Below, in pieces: positions 59,031-64,000 of a DNA stretch of 64,000 nt. The DNA is from Flammula alnicola (Eukaryota > Basidiomycota > Agaricomycetes > Agaricales > Strophariaceae). Under the pieces are notes generated by a model. That model made no database searches and had not been told where the DNA came from. It saw nothing but the letters and a program-made list of their open reading frames with translations. Location of the stretch: contig JADNRV010000072.1 in assembly GCA_015499995.1 (NCBI GenBank), positions 62,001 through 126,000 on the forward strand, read 5' to 3'. Positions within the stretch are counted from its first letter, which is position 1; each line of letters begins with the position of its first letter. Both the position numbers and the translations under genes were made by a program.

Positions 59031-61029
59031 CCTTGCCTACCCGTCTTGGTACAACTATCCCTGCCAGTTGAAGATATCAAGGCATCAGTTTGTCAACCCT
59101 TTTGCCGCTTCGGCCTCCCAGTCGTCACTCAAAAATCGGACCTCGCCGACGATATGATTGAGCGCTCAGCTCGACGCGTCGCCGCCACCTTCCTACACCA
59201 GCAACTCACGTTTAATATCAAGGCTTTCCTCTATCCTCATCTCATATCCCTGTTGCTTTCTTGCCTTGACTTACTGCATCCATATCAAACTTGGAATAAC
59301 ATTCATTTGCATTTTCTCATTTCATTTTAGACTATAATCATACCTTGCATTTTTATTCATTTCATGCAATCTTCTCATTTCATTATCTATCAACCCATGC
59401 ATTCATCATCATTTCTCATTTCACGCATTGCATCTCTTTTGTCATTCATTCACGTTCTAATTCTTCGCATGTCTCGTCGTGTTTTGCTTTGCTAAACGGC
59501 CAAGTTTTACATAAATAATTTGCATGTCTACCCTTCACGTTTTTTTGCACGAATATCTCTATACATACACATCCACCACTGAACTATTCTCTAATCCAAC
59601 CCACTTACTACCCTTTCACCCCCTCCGCCATCCTCATTGTTAATAGTAATTTCCACCCCCCTCGTAGGCCACGCCTCGAGCCCATGACTTGGAATAACCA
59701 AAAGCGCCACCCTCCTCATGCCGACTATTACCCTCCTTCGCGCCGTCATCAGTTGCAACATACATACCCCCCCTCTCTAAGGGAAATCATAATACCCCTG
59801 GCCTTCTTTCCTACCAAATCACTTGCGTTTTCCGGCTCTTCGACCCCGAGCTACTGCGTCGCTTTCTTGACTTATACGACTTTGACATCGTTCCACGCTC
59901 CTTAACACCTATCTTCCTTCCTCTCAAACCCGCGTGCCATTTACCGTTATAATATCCATTGCACTACGAGCCCTACAATATACCCGGGACTTTACAATTC
60001 ATGCATCCAACCCAATTCCATCCCCTGTGCATAGTACATACCGAATGACCATACCTCCTGCAGTGGGACACTCTTCATTATTATTCGCAGGTATTTTCTA
60101 CTCTTATTTCATACGTACGGATATTTGCAAGACAGCGCTACCCTCATCTACTATGCTCCATCTTTCATCTGTGTATAACACCATTTTTTTTTGCGCCCTT
60201 TTACACTTTCTAATTGCAATCTCAATCTATATCGTATCGTCCTTGGTTCGGAGTGAGTTGCAAGATTCAGGAAGGTCTGGGAGCATATGTTTCGATTTAG
60301 CAAATCTTGCGAGCGCTGTGAGCATGGTCAGTCCCCTTTCATATTTCAAAGCATCTGCAGCTACAGCTAAGTATAGGCTTCTGCCACCTCAGTTCTGAGT
60401 TGGCCGATCCTTTTCAGTGAAAGAAGAACAAATTCACAGATTGCATGTGGAAAGTGAGCCACATTGTTCATGATCAGGAGGAAGTCGTCAAGAGGAAGAC
60501 ATCAGAAGTCATCTTGTTCAGTCTAGAAATTGCGGTGGAAAGTTAAGGTCGGTGAAGTCTCGGTGTATGAGCTGGATGATGGATCTAATCAGGGTCCGAC
60601 ATCTAGCCTTTCCACTCACACGAGTTGGAACAACCGACAATAATAGTCTTAGAACAGGAAAGTCACTGACAGAATATCATTTCTTCCTCTGTCAGTGACA
60701 CTCACCACCGTCTCGGAGCTCCGTTCGTCGTTGAGCTCGTCTTTGCTGATTAACCCATCCAGCTGCGCCGTCACGGCTCAAACTTGAAGCCTCCTTGCCT
60801 ACCACCGTGCACTCATTCTCGGCACAACCACCCGAAACCGCTGACTCCGTTTCATCGGCAAGCCTACGTGCAACGCTTGCACTCATATTCCTAAGCCCAA
60901 CGCGGCCGCAAATTCCGGTTCAAAAGGTAAGAAGAAAGATAAGCTAAAGAATATATCTGACATTGTCATCATCCACCGCTCAGGGGCCATCAGAGAGATA
61001 GTGCAAGGAAAACAGCCACGAAAATCAGA
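59031..61029. other. Pyrimidine-rich intergenic region
   Basis: Two kb with strongly C/T-rich top strand (59200-60250) full of CATTCAT/TTTCAT-like motifs. It probably includes the 3' UTR of the preceding gene and the IDP promoter. Frames here (for example 59934-60398) lack ATG-supported starts or domains. A minus-strand ATG frame at 60886-60692 could splice to a ~65-aa product but is unconvincing. Confidence 0.45.
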
Positions 61030-63462
61030 ATGTGGTTTGCTACTACGAGTCGCCATGTGCGTCTTTTGTCTGCAAAAGCCCGAGTGAACAGGGCTTGGGC
61101 CCCTTCTTCCTCATCGACGGCGTTTTATCGATCACTTTCCAGCAGCAGATGTACGTCCTTTCCCCTTGAACCCCTCATGCGCTCTTGCTTCCATGCGATG
61201 CCAACGCACCGCTTTTGTTCAAAATTATGTTGGATTGGAATGGCTGCAATATGTGGGCACGTAATACGTCTTTATGGCAACAACGTGGTGTAAGCCGGGT
61301 TTCCTTCAGCCCGCCCAGCCGACGGTGCCTTTGTTCCGTCTTATTTTGTTCCGGCCCCCACCTCTCGATCTCTTATTCAAACTTTTCACTCCCGTGCCCA
61401 CCCCACCCATCGCCATACCCTTGCCTCTGCATTTGTCTTGCAGTTTCTTAGATTTACACACATTAGACGTGCCGTGGGCTAACAAATACCTCTTTCTATC
61501 CATACCATAGACGCCATGTCCGGAGCTATCCAGAAGATCGTTGTGCAAAATCCTATCGTAGAGTTAGATGGAGATGAAATGACCAGGATTATCTGGAAAA
61601 AAATCCGTGACGAGGTGGGTGTGGGGCGTGGTTTTCCCGGAGCGAGAGGGACACGCTTTTCTTGCCTTTGCGATGTCCTCGATGCTAATAATTGACATTA
61701 TCTAGCTGGTCCTACCCTACCTCCAACTGGATATCAAGTACTACGACCTGGGGTTGGAGTACCGCGACCAGGTATCCACATTCGGTTTTCCGTCTATTTT
61801 TGCCTGTTTTCTCATCTTTTCACTGTTTTCTGTGCCGATTCGTAACGCCCATAGACAAATGACCAAGTCACCATTGACGCCGCCAACGCGATCCTCAAAT
61901 ACCACGTCGGTGTCAAGTGCGCTACCATCACCCCCGATGAGGCTCGCGTTAAGGAGTTCAACTTGAAGGAGATGTGGAAGAGCCCCAACGGAACCGTGAG
62001 TCCTCGAATTTCTAGTCTCCGCCCTCCACCTCCACCTCCTTGAATTCCGAAATAAACGCCTCTAATGCATCGCCCAACCCTCAGATCCGTAACATCCTCG
62101 GTGGTACAGTTTTCCGTGAACCTATCATCCTCGAGAAGATCCCCAGGCCTATCCCAGGATGGGTCAAGCCTATCATCATCGGACGACATGCTTTTGGTGA
62201 CCAGGTATGTCTTCTTGTCTTCTCCATGTCCCAAAGACTACGTGCTGAGCACATTACTCTTTCCGCTCATAGTACCGCTCGACAGACTACGTCGCACCTG
62301 GCCCCGGAAAGTTGCAGCTGGTCTTCACCCCCGCGGACGGCTCCGCCGCGACAGTCATGGACGTGTATGACTTCCAGGGCCCTGGTGTGGCTATGGCGAT
62401 GTACAACACTGACGAGGTGCGTCTCTTTTGCGTGGTTCGGTGTTGTCGTGTGACCGTGTTGATTTATTATGGACGCAGTCGATTATTGGTTTCGCCCATG
62501 CGTCACTTAAGATGGCGTTGTTGAAGAAGATGCCTCTGGTCAGTCCATTTCCGTCAGCCTACTTTTTAACATGGGTCTTGACACTGCCTGGCGTTGCTCT
62601 AGTTTATGTCGACCAAGAACACCATCTTGAAGAAGTACGACGGACGGTTTAAGGACATCTTCCAGGAGATCTACGAATCGTGAGCGTTCTTCCCGTCTTG
62701 AGAAGCAAAAAATCCGTATAACTGACCGTCTGTCACGCTGCCTACCTTGACAGCCAATATAAGGCCCAATTCGAGGCCGCCGGCATCTACTACGAGCACC
62801 GACTGATCGACGACATGGTCGCGCAGGCCGTCAAGTCCGAGGGAGGATTCGTCTGGGCGACGAAGAACTACGACGGCGATGTGCAGAGCGACATCCTCGC
62901 GCAGGGCTTCGGAAGTCTCGGATGATGACGAGCGAGCTGTTGACCCCCGACGGCCTGATCATCGAGAGCGAGGCTGCTCATGGTGCGTTTTTGGATTTGG
63001 CTTTTGTTCCTTCAACCAAATGTGTACTGACTTTTCCGTGCCTCGTTTCTAGGCACCGTCACCCGTCATTACCGTGAATACCAGAAGGGCAACGAGACGA
63101 GCACGAACCCCGTTGCGTCGATCTTCGCCTGGACGCGTGGTCTCCTGCACCGCGCCAAGCTCGACGGCAACGAGGAGCTCAGGCTCTTCGCCCAGGACCT
63201 GGAAGACGCCTGCGTGGAGGTGATCGATGTCGACGGTGTCATGACCAAGGATCTGGCCCTGGCTATCCATGGAAAGAGCATGAAGCGCGAGCACTGGGTT
63301 ATTACCGACGTGTATATGGATGCTGTCAATGTGCGTTTTATTGCCCTTTTTTATGGCCTGCGGCTGGATTGTGGAATTGCGGAATGCTGATGATTGTCGC
63401 CTTTTTTCTCTCTGCAGGCCAAGTTGCAGAAGAAGCTCGCTGCTAGGGCAAACAAGCTGTAA
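61030..63462 (+). CDS. IDP1: NADP-dependent isocitrate dehydrogenase, mitochondrial and probable cytosolic start (one apparent 1-nt deletion)
   Basis: Eleven exons: 61030-61150, 61511-61614, 61706-61771, 61855-61995, 62085-62204, 62273-62416, 62479-62538, 62603-62679, 62754-62982, 63053-63330, 63418-63462. Exon 1 encodes an Arg/Ser-rich mitochondrial presequence ([20 protein letters not shown]). Exon 2 carries an internal ATG at 61516 ([20 protein letters not shown]) giving a ~419-aa cytosolic form; the long form would be ~461 aa. Enzyme blocks: [104 protein letters not shown] and [20 protein letters not shown]. It converts isocitrate to 2-oxoglutarate, making NADPH. At 62922-62923 one base is missing ([25 protein letters not shown] follows one frame over). 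Confidence 0.95.
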
Positions 63463-64000
63463 GCACCTAGTGGAGGGATGTTTAGACACAGTGCGTGTGT
63501 GTATGTATGAGATGCGAGGACGAACAAAGATAGTGAAACAACGACGGACGACGGGGTTTATCTTTCCTTCATTTATCCCCTTCATGTGTTTTATCTACCA
63601 TCTTTTATTGTTGTTGTTTAACTTCAAAAGTTCTGTTTGTGGAAGTCTTCAGGTGTTGGCAGCGACTCGGGCTTTGAACGTGGAGAGTGGGAAGCAGAGC
63701 ATACTCGAGTACGTGGTTGACGTTTGGCTGAAGTGAAAGTGCTTGTGTCTCTTTTAGTCGGCGATATGTGGAGGTAGTAGAGGGTGCGGAGCTAGAGTGG
63801 ACAGTATCTATCTGATTATACATTATCCGAACCCGTTGCGCTTCGTCTGCCTCCGTGAGTTAACTTATATCTAGCTTACGTGCGTTCTCCGCATCACTGG
63901 AAACCTATAAAAAAATTGGATGAGATGGCCGGCATAAGCAACTGGGGAATAAGAGGATGAGCCTTCTCGAAAGAGTCATATAGTGTCCTTGCCATGTCCA
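63463..64000. other. 3' flank of IDP
   Basis: Downstream region with T-rich stretch 63590-63625. No further gene recognised up to the window end. Confidence 0.4.

Noticed and set aside
59934..60398. 154-codon plus-strand frame
   Set aside because: No ATG start, pyrimidine-rich composition, no domain; most likely UTR or spacer.
60692..60886. Minus-strand ATG frame upstream of IDP that could splice to ~65 aa
   Set aside because: The proposed intron is only ~40 nt, the product has no recognisable feature and no second independent signal supports it.

Overview
The window is nuclear DNA of a filamentous basidiomycete, most likely a white-rot or litter-decaying Agaricomycete. The evidence is dense short introns (mostly 47-70 nt, GT-AG with a few GC-AG), a class II (ligninolytic-type) peroxidase, an NPC2-type ML protein, a family of agaric-style F-box proteins in several states of decay, and small secreted proteins. 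I could not assign a species. All gene models below were spliced by eye; where exon lengths sum to a multiple of three this is stated as support.

Layout. 0.6-6.7 kb: an acidic RING E3-like gene (-), a decayed F-box gene and an intact F-box gene (+). 6.9-7.0 kb: a MITE-like hairpin. 8.3-11.8 kb: a triose-phosphate/nucleotide-sugar transporter and an NPC2/ML lipid-transfer protein. 12.2-13.4 kb: a dispersed repeat followed by an eIF3e pseudogene. 14.8-17.3 kb: an atypical class II peroxidase, a second copy of the dispersed repeat and a small cysteine-rich secreted protein. 18.4-18.9 kb: a five-exon QCR8 gene (complex III subunit) that no single reading frame reveals. 19.6-34.1 kb: an accessory block with two near-identical 309-aa genes (A1, A2), a diverged inverted relative of 299 aa (B), an inverted-repeat-flanked presumed mobile element, a NAP1-type histone chaperone and a decayed Gln-rich gene. 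34.8-36.5 kb: an F-box pseudogene paralogous to the intact F-box gene at 5 kb. 37.1-42.8 kb: a 25-exon VWA8 gene (mitochondrial AAA+/VWA). 43-53 kb: an LRR/F-box-like gene, VPS26 (retromer), a large membrane protein and SOF1/DCAF13 (ribosome biogenesis). 53.3-53.7 kb: another decayed F-box fragment. 55.6-59.0 kb: a 1097-aa low-complexity protein. 61.0-63.5 kb: NADP-isocitrate dehydrogenase with a mitochondrial leader exon and an internal cytosolic start.

Housekeeping genes (VPS26, VWA8, SOF1, QCR8, IDP, NAP1) alternate with accessory DNA (F-box decay, duplicated lineage-specific genes, repeats). There is no operon-like logic. The most interesting lineage-specific content is the A1/B/A2 family: proteins with a beta-rich, possibly beta-trefoil N-terminal half and a long charged or Pro/Lys-rich disordered tail.

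Caution for users: five conserved genes (RING, peroxidase, VWA8, SOF1, IDP) each carry exactly one apparent single-base deletion that breaks an otherwise perfect model. Because some of these genes are normally essential, uncorrected assembly indels are a likelier cause than real pseudogenisation. No rRNA, convincing tRNA or CRISPR array was seen.
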